Origin: Clostridia bacterium
GTDB taxonomy: Bacteria; Bacillota; Clostridia; TANB77; CAG-465
Direction of reading: 5' to 3'
Length of the DNA stretch: 64,000 nucleotides
Assembly: GCA_028684095.1 (NCBI GenBank)
Contig: JAQUGQ010000005.1
Coordinates: 35,004 to 99,003 of the forward strand
In this document: piece by piece, positions 1 to 8,989 of the stretch
Layout: the number at the start of each line of letters is the position of its first letter
How positions within the stretch are numbered: the first letter of the stretch is position 1
The notes under the pieces: model-generated
Database searches by the model: none
What the model was told of the DNA's origin: nothing
Seen by the model: the letters and a program-made list of their open reading frames with translations, nothing else
Position numbers and translations under genes: made by a program

Positions 1-805
1 AGCTTGTTCTATACCCATTTTACCAATATTACTATTTTGTGTATATCCGTAAATCTTTAAATTCAATATATTCTTCACTACTTATTTTACTAACATAACC
101 AATAGTATGTGCAGCAAGAAAAGTTTCCGGATAATATCTCTTAGGTACTGATATTGTATCTATTCCATATAATTTAAATTTTTCTTCTTCTAACACAGCT
201 AAAGATTTTTCTGATATATCTTTTGCAATTGTGACAGGTTTAAATAGTGAATATCCCATTAAACTTGCCTCATAACGAACAAGAATCATCTTAATTGCAT
301 ATTCTTTTTGATAACCTGATAATTCATATTTATCTATATAGTAATCTATAGTTTGATCAAAAGTATATTCTTCATTGATTTTCATTTCAGTTTTCCATTT
401 AATACTTGCCGCTTCATTTTCAAAATTAAAATCTGTTTTCTCCTCATTTATTGGAAAAGTGGAATATATTTTATCTCCATTTTCTTCTAATATTTTTATA
501 GTATTAAATATAGTTGTATTTTGCTGAGCATTTGTTACCTTTACTCTGTATAGTAATAAATCAAATGACAATTTATTAGTTGCGAGTATAACACCATTTC
601 TATCATAAATTTCTCCTCTTGCAGCTGTTATAGTTTCATTACGTAACATCTTCTTTTCAGATTTTTCTCTATATTCTTTACCATTTATAACTTGAATATT
701 AAATAATGTTATTAAATATATGCATCCTATTAAAACAGTTATAATACCAAGAATAATATTTCTATTCGAGAATAAATTTGATATTTTTTCTATTATTTTT
801 TTCAA
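1..805 (-). CDS. mrdA: Penicillin-binding protein 2 (elongasome transpeptidase), N-terminal part with +1 frameshift
   Basis: Class B PBP that cross-links lateral-wall peptidoglycan with RodA and MreBCD; the transpeptidase domain lies beyond position 1. TTG start at 805, ten bases after AGGGGTG. Residues about 17-39 form the membrane anchor, and RGEIYDRNGVILA (about 64-76) is the conserved class B dimerisation motif. The zero frame reads 252 residues to Asp-Leu, then CGG ATA TAC ACA AAA TAG. Skipping the C of CGG (base 49) gives GYTQNSNIGKMGIEQA, the stretch expected in this family, and stays open to the window edge. Last gene of the mre operon in this window, 22 bp after mreD. The identity is firm. 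Whether the frame change is programmed or an artefact is inference. Confidence 0.9.
47..49 (-). other. CGG +1 frameshift site in mrdA
   Basis: Codon 253 of the zero frame, context TTA CGG ATA, with a UAG four codons later. Dropping the C reads TTA GGA TAT and restores the PBP2 sequence GYTQNSNIGKMG. The required shift (+1) and skipped base (C of CGGW) are the same as at five other sites in this window. Confidence 0.75.
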
Positions 806-826
806 GTTAATTTTTCACCCCTATTT

Positions 827-1342
827 TTAATAATATAAGATATTACTCTCTGCATATTCTGATATCTTTGCAAATGTACCATACAGTATAAATGCAAGTA
901 TTACATTAAGTAAACTGCCTATTGAAACCTGGATAATTAAATAAAATATATTAGAACTACTGCTACTTAAAAATAAATAAATAAAATATTGCATGAATTC
1001 AAATATACATGTCCCAAATATGGTAAGATAAGATAAAGATATTTTACTTTCCCTACGATAGTTATAGTTTAAGTATCCAATTATAGATCCAACTACTGTG
1101 TAAGAAAGAGTAAATATACCAAAGCTATTACCAAATAGTATATCTGTTAACATCCCTATACAAAACCCATAAATAGAACCTGCATATAATCCATACCATA
1201 AACTCATTACTATAACTGAAATGAGTATTATATTAGGTTTTATACCGAATAATTCTCTACTGTCAATAACATATATCTGAAACATAAATATACAAGTTAA
1301 AATAATTAATATCATAAAATATGAAAAAACTTTTTTTGCCAT
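827..1342 (-). CDS. mreD: Rod shape-determining membrane protein MreD
   Basis: Small polytopic membrane protein of the elongasome that links MreC/MreB to PBP2 and RodA. It is 171 residues long, the usual MreD size, with about five hydrophobic segments. The FGIKPNIILI stretch near residues 32-41 matches the conserved N-terminal MreD motif (IKP at the end of helix 1). ATG start preceded by GAGGTAATC. It begins 8 bp after the mreC stop and is followed 22 bp later by mrdA, so it is clearly cotranscribed. No frame problem is visible. Confidence 0.9.
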   Translation of the reverse strand: MAKKVFSYFMILIILTCIFMFQIYVIDSRELFGIKPNIILISVIVMSLWYGLYAGSIYGFCIGMLTDILFGNSFGIFTLSYTVVGSIIGYLNYNYRRESKISLSYLTIFGTCIFEFMQYFIYLFLSSSSSNIFYLIIQVSIGSLLNVILAFILYGTFAKISEYAESNILYY

Positions 1343-1350
1343 GATTACCT

Positions 1351-2197
1351 CTATTCTAAAATAACTGAAACTTCAGATATTGACCTTATATTAACACAAG
1401 GCTCTGCAATAGCATATCTATCACTGTCATTTTTATTATTTACAACTTTAGTAACTTTACCTACCGGTAGTGAAGATGGAAACATTGAACCAAGTCCTGA
1501 ACTATATAACATATCCCCAATTGAAATTTCGGCATCTATAGGAATATATTCTAGTTTTAAATTATTGTTTGATTTAAGTTCTAAATTACCTTTTAAAACA
1601 GCAGGTTCATTTATTGTTGAAATTGTAACACTAACCGAAGTTCTAGGATCTAATATAGTTGTTACATTACTTGTATTATCACTAACATTAGAAATATAAC
1701 CTACTAATCCTTCTTTATGTATAACTGATTGGTTTAATTTAATTCCATCTTTTAAACCAATATCAATCACAAATGTTTGACTAAAATTATCATGCTCCCT
1801 TATTATTATTTTACCGATGTTTTAATTTAAAATGTTGAAATGTAGAATTAATATCTAATAATTTCTTTAATGACTCATTTTCATTCAAAATTTCTTCTGA
1901 CTCTAAAAGTTTAATTTGTAGTTCATCAACTTTAATTTTTAGTTCCAAATTATCTGCTTTTACCTGAGTTATATTTCCAAAATACATACTAACAGATGAA
2001 AAAGTATTACTCATACTATTACCAATAAACTTAAATGGTGCCGTTATAATATTAGAGGTTACTCTAATTACTAATACTTGACTATTTCTAAAGAAAAAAG
2101 AAGATATAACTAAAGCTATAATTAATACTATAGATATAAAAATAATTCTACTTTTCTTTTTTTTATTTCCATTATTAAAGTCATAATTATATTTCAA
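1351..2197 (-). CDS. mreC: Rod shape-determining protein MreC, +1 frameshift
   Basis: Membrane-anchored elongasome scaffold. TTG start at 2197, six bases after AAAGGAGGAT. Residues about 17-36 form the single membrane segment, about 80-115 a coiled coil, and the rest the periplasm-facing beta-barrel domains (FVIDIGLKDGI, HKEGLVGYIS, LDPRTSVSVTIS, YSSGLGSMFPSSLPVGKV). The zero frame ends after 127 residues with CGG TAA. Skipping the C of CGG gives GKIIIREHDNFSQTFVIDIG and a total of 281 residues, typical for MreC. The second part alone has no start with a ribosome binding site at its 5' end. Placed between mreB and mreD in the standard order. Confidence 0.9.
1814..1816 (-). other. CGG +1 frameshift site in mreC
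   Basis: Codon 128, context CAT CGG TAA: the zero-frame stop follows immediately. Skipping the C gives CAT GGT AAA ATA and continues into the conserved MreC barrel. The preceding codon here is His CAT, so a slippery Leu codon is not essential at every site. Confidence 0.72.
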
Positions 2198-2257
2198 TAG
2201 TGTATCCTCCTTTTCTTTATATTATTGGTAATACAACTCTTTTTTATTATTTTTTTA

Positions 2258-3274
2258 TTATTTTTTTTTAGTTTTAATAGCTTTTTTCAATACTTGTATA
2301 CTATCCAAAGTAGCTCCTATACCTTTTATAACACAATCAAGTGGATTCTCTGCTATATGTACTGGAAGTCCCAATTCACCACTTATATATCTATCTAAGT
2401 TTTTAATTAAAGCACTACCACCTGTAATTATAATTCCATGATCCATAATATCTGCAGAAAGCTCTGGCGGTGTTTGTTCTAAAGTTAGTTTTATTGTTTT
2501 AACAATTTTTTCTATTGACTCCATAATAGCCATTTGAATATCTTTTGTAGTAAGAGTAATATCTTCTGGAAGTCCTGTGTTTAAATTTCTTCCTTTTACT
2601 GTGAATTTTTCTTCAGTCATAGTTGCATATGCAGAACCTATTTGTTTTTTCACCTCTTCAGCATCTGTTTCTGCTATTATACAATTAAACTTATTTCTAA
2701 CATACTCTACTATATCTTTATCAAATTTTTCTCCTGCTAATCTTAGAGAACTAGAAACAACTATACCACCTAAAGATAGTACTGCCATTTCACTAGTTCC
2801 TCCGCCAATATCCACAATCATAGAACCTTCTGCTTGTTCTACTTTAATTCTAGACCCAAATGAAGCAGCCATTACTTCTTCAATCAAATATACTTCTTTC
2901 GCCCCCGCTTTATATGCTACTCCCTCTACCGCTCGTTCTTCAACATCTGTGATTCCATATGGTATTGATATAACAAGTCTTGGTTTTAAAAATAAACTTT
3001 TTGGTATTACTTTAGATATGAAAGTTTCGAGCATCATTCTTGTTGAATCAAAATCTGCAATTACTCCATCTTTTAAAGGTCTAACTGCTACAATACTGTC
3101 TGGTGTTCTTCCAAGCATTTCTTTAGCAGAATGTCCTACAGCTAATACTTCTCCAGTTATTTTATTTATTGCTACAACTGAAGGTTCATTTAAAACTATA
3201 CCTCTTCCTTTTACGAATATTCTCACATTAGATGTTCCTAAGTCCACACCTATATCTCTAGACATTATACCCAT
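2258..3274 (-). CDS. mreB: Actin-like cell shape protein MreB
   Basis: Cytoplasmic actin homologue that forms membrane-bound filaments directing elongasome movement. It has 338 residues, the usual length. Phosphate 1 loop DIGVDLGTSNVRIF (about 7-20), phosphate 2 VDIGGGTSEMAVLSLGG, adenosine loop GIIITGGSALI near the C terminus. ATG start at 3274 about seven bases after AAAGGGTGAT. It lies between radC and mreC as in most Firmicutes. It contains a CGA arginine codon (GAA CGA GCG) but no in-frame CGG. Frame intact throughout. Confidence 0.97.
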   Translation of the reverse strand: MGIMSRDIGVDLGTSNVRIFVKGRGIVLNEPSVVAINKITGEVLAVGHSAKEMLGRTPDSIVAVRPLKDGVIADFDSTRMMLETFISKVIPKSLFLKPRLVISIPYGITDVEERAVEGVAYKAGAKEVYLIEEVMAASFGSRIKVEQAEGSMIVDIGGGTSEMAVLSLGGIVVSSSLRLAGEKFDKDIVEYVRNKFNCIIAETDAEEVKKQIGSAYATMTEEKFTVKGRNLNTGLPEDITLTTKDIQMAIMESIEKIVKTIKLTLEQTPPELSADIMDHGIIITGGSALIKNLDRYISGELGLPVHIAENPLDCVIKGIGATLDSIQVLKKAIKTKKK

Positions 3275-3295
3275 AATTTATCACCCTTTCTTTGC

Positions 3296-3995
3296 TCAAA
3301 AGTATCCTTTTTCCTTTAAACTTATATATTCATTTTTTCCAATTATAACATGGTCTAATAATTTTATTTCAAAAGTATTTCCATATTCATTAATGTTTTT
3401 CGTAAATTTTATATCACTTTCACTAGGGTTCATATTACCACTGGGATGATTATGTACAAGTACAATACCGGAAGCCATTTGTTTTATAGGTTCACTAAAT
3501 ATCTCTTTTATACCAATTTGTACTGAAGATGTTTTACCTATACCGTTTGTTATTACAGATAATACTTTATTCGAATTGTCTAATATTATTGTTTTAACAA
3601 TTTCTTGTTTTTTTCCTATATATGATTCGTTTATTAAATCAAAAATATCTTTTGGACTCATTATTCTTGTTTTATCATTTATATTAATTTTAGAAATTCT
3701 TTTAGAAAGTTCTAAAACTGCTTTTATTTGAATTGATTTAACTCTTCCTATCCCTTTAAATTTTCTTAAATCTGGCATTGACATACTAGATAAATATTCC
3801 AAGTCTGATACATTTTCTATGTTTTTATTACCAGTTAAAATATCTCTTGATATATCTAAACAATTTTTATCCTTTGTTCCTGTCTTTATAACAATTGCTA
3901 AAAGCTCTGAATTAGTTAAATTTTCTGAACCGAAGTAATTCCAATTTCTCATAAGGTTTATCATTTACAGGTAAATTAATTAAATTTTTAACCAC
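3296..3995 (-). CDS. radC: RadC/JAB-domain protein, +1 frameshift near the N terminus
   Basis: RadC-family protein with a C-terminal JAB1/MPN metalloprotease-like domain, function unsettled. The metal motif VHNHPSGNMNPSESD is intact. An ORF starting at 3964 lacks the family N terminus and has no ribosome binding site. The real start is GTG at 3995, preceded by AAGG and overlapping the DUF4321 stop by 16 bp. It encodes MVKNLINLPVNDKPYEKLEL, matching the RadC N terminus (LPxxERPREKL). After codon 21 (CTT) comes CGG TTC. Skipping the C gives GSENLTNSELLAIVIKTG, the expected continuation, and a 232-residue protein of normal size. Cotranscribed with mreB. Confidence 0.88.
3930..3932 (-). other. 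CGG +1 frameshift site in radC
   Basis: Codon 22 of the GTG-initiated frame, context CTT CGG TTC AGA. The zero frame stops five codons later. Dropping the C gives CTT GGT TCA GAA, the conserved G-x-E-x-L-S/T segment of RadC. This site is easy to miss because the downstream ORF happens to have an in-frame ATG. Confidence 0.75.
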
Positions 3996-4240
3996 TTAAA
4001 TGCCTTATTTGATATAAATGCAAATAAAACTAAACATAGTATCCCTGCTATATTTATTTTGCACCATATTCCGAATGTAAGTTGTAAAAAAGATAAGTCA
4101 ATTAATAATGGATTTTTAAATCCTACTTCTCCTCCTATAGCAAGCCATTTTAATGGCTCTATATCACTGCACACAGTTCCTATTGCACATCCTATTATCA
4201 CGCCTAGTATTATAAATACCATTGTAAATATTTTTTTCAT
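3980..4240 (-). CDS. DUF4321 membrane protein
   Basis: Protein of 86 residues with two hydrophobic segments (about 5-25 and 55-78), resembling the DUF4321 family often found next to radC/mreB in Clostridia. GGAGG lies seven bases before the ATG at 4240 (MKKIFTMVF), so I use that start rather than an upstream ATG at 4261 that has none. Its 3' end overlaps the radC start by 16 bp, which suggests translational coupling. Probably first gene of the radC-mre operon. Function unknown. Confidence 0.7.
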   Translation of the reverse strand: MKKIFTMVFIILGVIIGCAIGTVCSDIEPLKWLAIGGEVGFKNPLLIDLSFLQLTFGIWCKINIAGILCLVLFAFISNKAFKWLKI

Positions 4241-4330
4241 AAATTCCTCCATATTTAACAACTATATTATACAACTTTTTATAATAAAAATCAATTAAAA
4301 CGTTCCAATATCATTGAAAATAAAAAAAAA

Positions 4331-4369
4331 TTTGAGTGTAAGTCTTTTTTTCTAAAGCTTACACTCAAA
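4331..4369 (-). terminator. Rho-independent terminator after the mtaB-capA unit
   Basis: A 12-bp perfect stem (tttgagtgtaag / cttacactcaaa) with a loop of about 15 bases. On the minus strand it is followed by a long U run. It separates the capA-like gene from the DUF4321-radC-mre operon. Confidence 0.85.
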
Positions 4370-4486
4370 ATATTGACATTAAGCCATTATTTTTAGATTG
4401 ATTTCATACTATTTATACTAATTAATATCACAATTAAAATTATAGTTTACAATATACATACGTATTATTTTAAGATTATTTATATA

Positions 4487-5716
4487 TTAGAAAGTAATAA
4501 CTATTTTATCATCAACAATTTTACTATTTAAATTATTTTCTATATTCCAAGTATTAATTTTTGTATTGAAATCATAAGCTAAATCTTTATTATATTCATA
4601 AAAAGTCATTACCTCTTTTTTTTCGTTAATGTATATTGGTAACATTTCCAAAGAGTTTATTTTATTTTCTTTATTTATATTTATATCAAAAATGTATGAT
4701 TTTTGTGCAATCTCACTACTTGAATCTGTCATTAAATATCCTGTAGAATAAATTATAGGTACATTTTTATATATTATTATAGGATATATACCTAATGAAT
4801 GTGAACCCATAACTAAATCAGCTCCACTATCAATTGCACTATATGCTATTTTTTTCATTTCTGTAGTAACTCCATATATATACTCCCTACCCCAATGTAT
4901 ATCTACGATGACAATATCTGCATTTTCATTTGCTTCAGCTATATCATTTTTCATTTTATCTTTAGAATATACATTTATTCCATAATCAGTATAATTATTT
5001 TTTGTTCCTATAAAAACATTATTTGCTGCAATTATCGCAATTTTTTTACCATTTTTCTCTAAATACAATATAGAGTTATTTATTCCTGAGATATAAGTAT
5101 TATTATCTTTAAGAATACTTAACGTATTATTAAAAATTTCCTTTGGAAAATCTGTCATATGATCAGATGCTATATTTACAGCATCTATTCCAAGTGATGT
5201 AATTGCACTCTTTATTTCTTTAGTAACTAGATATCCACTTTTTGCATCTTCAATTTTATCTAAGTTCGTTATGTTAGTTGATAAATTAGCATATGTAAAA
5301 TCAGAATTTCTAGTTAAATTAAATATTTTTTTAAATGCAGAACTATATAAATAACTAGTATTTGTTGTAACATCTGAGCCCATCATCATTTCACCTAAAA
5401 TAGTAAGTTTAATTTCATTGCTAACGGGATTTACAGTTTCTGAGGCATCAGTTTTTTGCTGTTCTTCTGGAATGGTATTTTCAGTATTATTTGTATCATT
5501 TTCAATTACTATATCATCAGCAACAACACTTTTCACTTCATTATCTGAAGATGCAATAACAGTTTTATCATGATTTGTATTTACACCTATAATAACAAAT
5601 AAAAATATTACCATTACAATTGACGTTGAAATCAGTATAATCTTATTTATTTTATTATTCCTAAAATTAAATCTTTTTCTAATGAGATTAATTCTAATTC
5701 TTGAATTGTTCCCCAT
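4487..5716 (-). CDS. CapA-family protein (PGA_cap metallophosphoesterase-like)
   Basis: Protein of 409 residues: basic N terminus, one membrane segment (about 26-46), low-complexity linker, then a CapA/PGA_cap domain. Visible family motifs are LTILGEMMMGSD, DFTYANLST, GIDAVNIASDHMTDF, DIVIVDIHWG and GADLVMGSHSLGIYP. CapA relatives act in poly-gamma-glutamate capsule synthesis, but stand-alone anchored copies are common in Clostridia and often of unknown role. The start at 5716 has AAAGGAG ten bases upstream and overlaps the 3' end of mtaB by 70 bp in another frame. No capB or capC is nearby. The capsule function is inference; the domain call is firm. Confidence 0.8.
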   Translation of the reverse strand: MGNNSRIRINLIRKRFNFRNNKINKIILISTSIVMVIFLFVIIGVNTNHDKTVIASSDNEVKSVVADDIVIENDTNNTENTIPEEQQKTDASETVNPVSNEIKLTILGEMMMGSDVTTNTSYLYSSAFKKIFNLTRNSDFTYANLSTNITNLDKIEDAKSGYLVTKEIKSAITSLGIDAVNIASDHMTDFPKEIFNNTLSILKDNNTYISGINNSILYLEKNGKKIAIIAANNVFIGTKNNYTDYGINVYSKDKMKNDIAEANENADIVIVDIHWGREYIYGVTTEMKKIAYSAIDSGADLVMGSHSLGIYPIIIYKNVPIIYSTGYLMTDSSSEIAQKSYIFDININKENKINSLEMLPIYINEKKEVMTFYEYNKDLAYDFNTKINTWNIENNLNSKIVDDKIVITF

Positions 5717-6967
5717 AGCTTTTCATCTCCTTTAACTTTTGTTTTAATATAATTCGAAGTATACCCTAGTAAGTATCCATCTTTATATTCTTCAAGTAGA
5801 ACTTTCATATTTTTACCTATATGTTTATTTAAAAATTGTAATTTTAATTCTCTGCCAAAATTAATTAATTCTTCACTTCTAGTATTTGCAACAATTGGAC
5901 TAACCGTGGTATCTAAAAAATATGCTCTAGTATGATTTCTTTTTGAAAATTTAAATACATGCATATCACTAAATCCTATTCTTTTTGCTCCATCCATTGT
6001 TTCACTAAATTCTTCATCAGACTCATCTATATAACCTACAATTATGTCACATGTAAGAGCAATATCTTTAAAAGTTTCCTTTAATTTATCTGCTACTTTA
6101 AAAATATAATCTCTAGTATACTTTCTATTCATCCTTGTAAGAACTGTATCACTTAAACTTTGAACTGACAAATGAAAATGATTACATAATTTGGATACTT
6201 TACTAAGTCTTAATATATTATCATCTGTAAGCCATCTAGGTTCAATTGATCCGAAGTCTTATTCTTTCTAATCCTTTTAGACTATTTATTTTTTCAACAA
6301 CTTCAATTAAAGATATATCATTTTCTAGGTCAGTGCCATATGAAGCTATTTCAATACCAACAATAACTATTTCTTTTGTTCCATTACTAACTAAATTTTT
6401 TATTTCAGTTAAAATATCCTCTATATTTCTGCTTCTTACTCTCCCGCGTGTATATGGAATTATACAATATGAACAAAAATTGTTACATCCATCTTCTATT
6501 TTTACACTTTCTCTTAGTATATTAACTCCCTTTTCTAAATTACTAGGTTGAACATATCTTTTAACTTTATCTATATCTGCAACTTTAAATAATTTAGTCT
6601 CTTTACTATATTTTCTATTATTAATGAAATCATTTAGATACTTTATTATATCCTTTTTTTCTTCATTACCAAGTATCATATCAAATATATCACTACTTAA
6701 ACTTTTACTTTCACTAAATTTTATTTCTTCTGCATAACAACCAACTAATATGACAATAGCTTTATTATTTAATTTTTTAGCTCTACTTAACATTTGTCTT
6801 GTTTTTCTAGTAGATAAATTAGTTACACTACATGAATTAATTACATATATATCTGATTTATTTTCAAAGCTAATTACTTCAAAGTTATTATCTTCAAATT
6901 GTTTTATCATTAAATTTGTTTCATATTGATTAACTTTACATCCTAATGTATAAAATGCTACCGTCAT
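5647..6967 (-). CDS. mtaB: tRNA t6A37 methylthiotransferase MtaB, +1 frameshift
   Basis: Radical SAM enzyme that methylthiolates t6A37 of tRNA. Order: UPF0004 domain (TLGCKVNQYETN, residues 8-19, with conserved cysteines), radical SAM CxxxCxxC motif (DGCNNFCSYCIIPYTRGR), then a C-terminal TRAM-like region. The zero frame ends after 238 residues at CTT CGG ATC AAT TGA. Skipping the C of CGG gives the invariant family segment LGSIEPRWLTDD and a total of 439 residues, a normal MtaB length. The downstream part alone would start within SVQSLSDTVLTRMNRKYT, the middle of the radical SAM domain. It has its own promoter and is followed by the overlapping capA-like gene. Confidence 0.92.
6251..6253 (-). 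other. CGG +1 frameshift site in mtaB
   Basis: Codon 239, context CTT CGG ATC AAT TGA. Dropping the C gives CTT GGA TCA ATT GAA, that is LGSIE, one of the best conserved motifs of the methylthiotransferase family. Because both sides are so conserved, the frame change can be placed to within a base or two. Confidence 0.8.
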
Positions 6968-6992
6968 TTTTCCACCGCTCTCTTTAAATTAT

Positions 6993-7021
6993 ATTATATC
7001 AAAGAATACAAAAATAATCAA
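6993..7021 (-). promoter_or_regulatory. Predicted housekeeping promoter of mtaB
   Basis: On the minus strand TTGATT (7016..7021), a 17-base spacer and TATAAT (6993..6998), about 25 bases before the mtaB start codon. Confidence 0.65.
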
Positions 7022-7205
7022 TTAATTTTTTAAAATATGTACTTTTATAACCAATAATATATTTCACATAAATTTACTTTAACTAAATAACGTGTTGTAA
7101 TTATACTGTTAGTTCCAATATCAAATGTCTAATATTATAGAATTTACTTTTAAAGTATCTTTACTTTAATAAAAATTCAACATTTATATCAAAATAAAAT
7201 TTGAA

Positions 7206-7229
7206 TGGAACAGGTTAATACCTGTTCCA
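7206..7229 (-). terminator. Terminator after ylmH
   Basis: Ten-bp stem (tggaacaggt / acctgttcca) with a four-base loop, just past the ylmH stop and followed on the minus strand by a T-rich tract. The rest of the 266-bp gap to mtaB shows only the mtaB promoter. Confidence 0.8.
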
Positions 7230-7233
7230 TTTT

Positions 7234-8013
7234 CTATCTATACATTTTTATTTTAATAAGTAAATTATCACTTTTTACTTTTTTAACTATATCAATATAT
7301 TTAAATTTACCACATTTTCTAAATGATATTATATCATTTTCTTTCAATATATATGTTTTACTAGTTATACATTTTGAATTTATATATAATTCTCTTTTTG
7401 AAATTTTACTTTCTATTTCACTTCTACTTAATTTATATACATGTGCTAAAACTGTGTCTATTCTATTTGATGGAACTATAATATTTATATCTTCGAAATT
7501 ATAGATTATTTCTTCTAAATTATTAATATTCATGACTTCTATTTTTATCTTTGAATTACCAACTTGTATATAATTAAACAATATAAATTCTAAAACAGTA
7601 GTCATTAAAAATATATACGAATATTCTTCGAATACTATTATATCTCCAATCATATCTTCTGTTATACCCATATTGTATATACTTCCCATATAGTCTTTAT
7701 GCAATAATTTAGAATTTTTGTTTGGAGTTACTTTTATACATGATACACACGAAAAATCATAACCTTTGATATATTCGGGAATTATTGCTATACACCTTTT
7801 TTCAAGTACTTCACAAAGAGAAAAAATTTTATATTCAATTTGAAATTTATTTAGTAATTCAACAGAAATTTTAAATTCATTTGTATCTAAAAAATTAGTA
7901 GTAATAAGAGCATCTGTTTTTTCATATTTAGTTATTTTATCTAAGATATTAGATGCAAATATTTTATCATCTTTATCATTATATTTATTTAAAATTTCTT
8001 GCCTATTTATCAT
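7234..8013 (-). CDS. ylmH: YlmH-family S4-domain RNA-binding protein
   Basis: About 259 residues. The central region has the YlmH signature HKDYMGSIYNMGITEDMIGDI, and an S4 RNA-binding domain occupies about the last 80 residues (RIDTVLAHVYKLSRSEIESK). YlmH proteins bind stalled 50S subunits with peptidyl-tRNA in ribosome-associated quality control in Bacillus; here the role is inferred from family. I place the start at the ATG at 8013 (MINRQEIL), which has AAGGA eight bases upstream and overlaps the dusB stop (ATGATAAATAG); an ATG nine bases earlier is less likely. Confidence 0.85.
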   Translation of the reverse strand: MINRQEILNKYNDKDDKIFASNILDKITKYEKTDALITTNFLDTNEFKISVELLNKFQIEYKIFSLCEVLEKRCIAIIPEYIKGYDFSCVSCIKVTPNKNSKLLHKDYMGSIYNMGITEDMIGDIIVFEEYSYIFLMTTVLEFILFNYIQVGNSKIKIEVMNINNLEEIIYNFEDINIIVPSNRIDTVLAHVYKLSRSEIESKISKRELYINSKCITSKTYILKENDIISFRKCGKFKYIDIVKKVKSDNLLIKIKMYR

Positions 8014-8989
8014 ATAATGCATCCTTAACTATTTGTTTCATTTCATTAATACTTTCTGATTTATTTATCATATCTCTATACTTAGCCCCATTATCTATAC
8101 CTTTTAAATACCATGCTAAATGTTTTCTGAGTTTTAGTCTACTCGTTCTTTCACCATCATATTTACATGCTAAATCAATATGATTTAATATAACAGATAA
8201 TTTTTCACTATTATTTGGAATATATTCTTTTTGCTCTAATATACTCTTAAAAATCCAAGGATTACCAAGACTTCCTCTTGCTATCATAATTCCATCACAA
8301 CCTGTGTATTCAAACATACGAATAGCACTTTCTAAATCCATAACGTCTCCATTACCTATTACTGGAATACTTACACTCTCTTTAACTTTTTTGATAATAT
8401 CTAAATCGCATGTACCAGAATAATATTCTTCTCTAGTTCTTCCATGAACAGTTATCATTTTCACTCCAGCTTCTTCAGCTATACGTGCTAGTTTAACTGC
8501 AGTAATTATATCATTATTAAAACCTTTTCTAGTTTTAACTGTTATTGGCTTTTTAGAAGCTTTAACAGCTGTTTCTAATATATTTTTCACATTATCTAAA
8601 TCAAGTAATAATCCTGCACCATCCCCGTTTTTCACTAATTTTGGAGCTGGACAACCCATATTAATATCTATTATATCTATCGTGTCATCTTCATTTAGTT
8701 TAAGTACCATATTTTTTATAGTTACAGCATCACTGCCAAATATCTGTGCTACCGAAGGTCTTTCATCTTCCAAAATACTTAATAACTTTTCAGTCTTTGG
8801 GCTACCAAATTCCATTGCTTTACTACTTGCCATCTCTGTGAAAGTAAGCCCTACATCGTAATTTCTAACAATTTCTCTAAATGCTAAATCTGTAACTCCA
8901 GCCATAGGTGCTAAAAAAATGTTGTTTTTTATTTCCACATTACCTATATTTAACTTATGTATATATTTTTTTAGTCTATTAATTTCCAT
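8003..8989 (-). CDS. dusB: tRNA-dihydrouridine synthase (DusB type)
   Basis: FMN enzyme reducing uridines in the tRNA D-loop. It has 328 residues in a TIM barrel. Motifs: APMAGVTDLAFR near the N terminus, DINMGCPAPKLVKNGDGAGL with the catalytic cysteine (MGCP), KTRKGF, HGRTREEYYSG and GNGDVMD, MIARGSLGNPWIF for phosphate binding. The start overlaps the end of the prepilin-like gene by 11 bp and its stop overlaps ylmH, so all three are probably cotranscribed. Confidence 0.95.
   Translation of the reverse strand: MEINRLKKYIHKLNIGNVEIKNNIFLAPMAGVTDLAFREIVRNYDVGLTFTEMASSKAMEFGSPKTEKLLSILEDERPSVAQIFGSDAVTIKNMVLKLNEDDTIDIIDINMGCPAPKLVKNGDGAGLLLDLDNVKNILETAVKASKKPITVKTRKGFNNDIITAVKLARIAEEAGVKMITVHGRTREEYYSGTCDLDIIKKVKESVSIPVIGNGDVMDLESAIRMFEYTGCDGIMIARGSLGNPWIFKSILEQKEYIPNNSEKLSVILNHIDLACKYDGERTSRLKLRKHLAWYLKGIDNGAKYRDMINKSESINEMKQIVKDALYDK

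Noticed and set aside
2577..3449. 290-codon ORF antisense to mreB, and similar antisense ORFs across glf, galE and other genes.
   Set aside because: Shadows of conserved genes on the other strand, without ribosome binding sites or family motifs.
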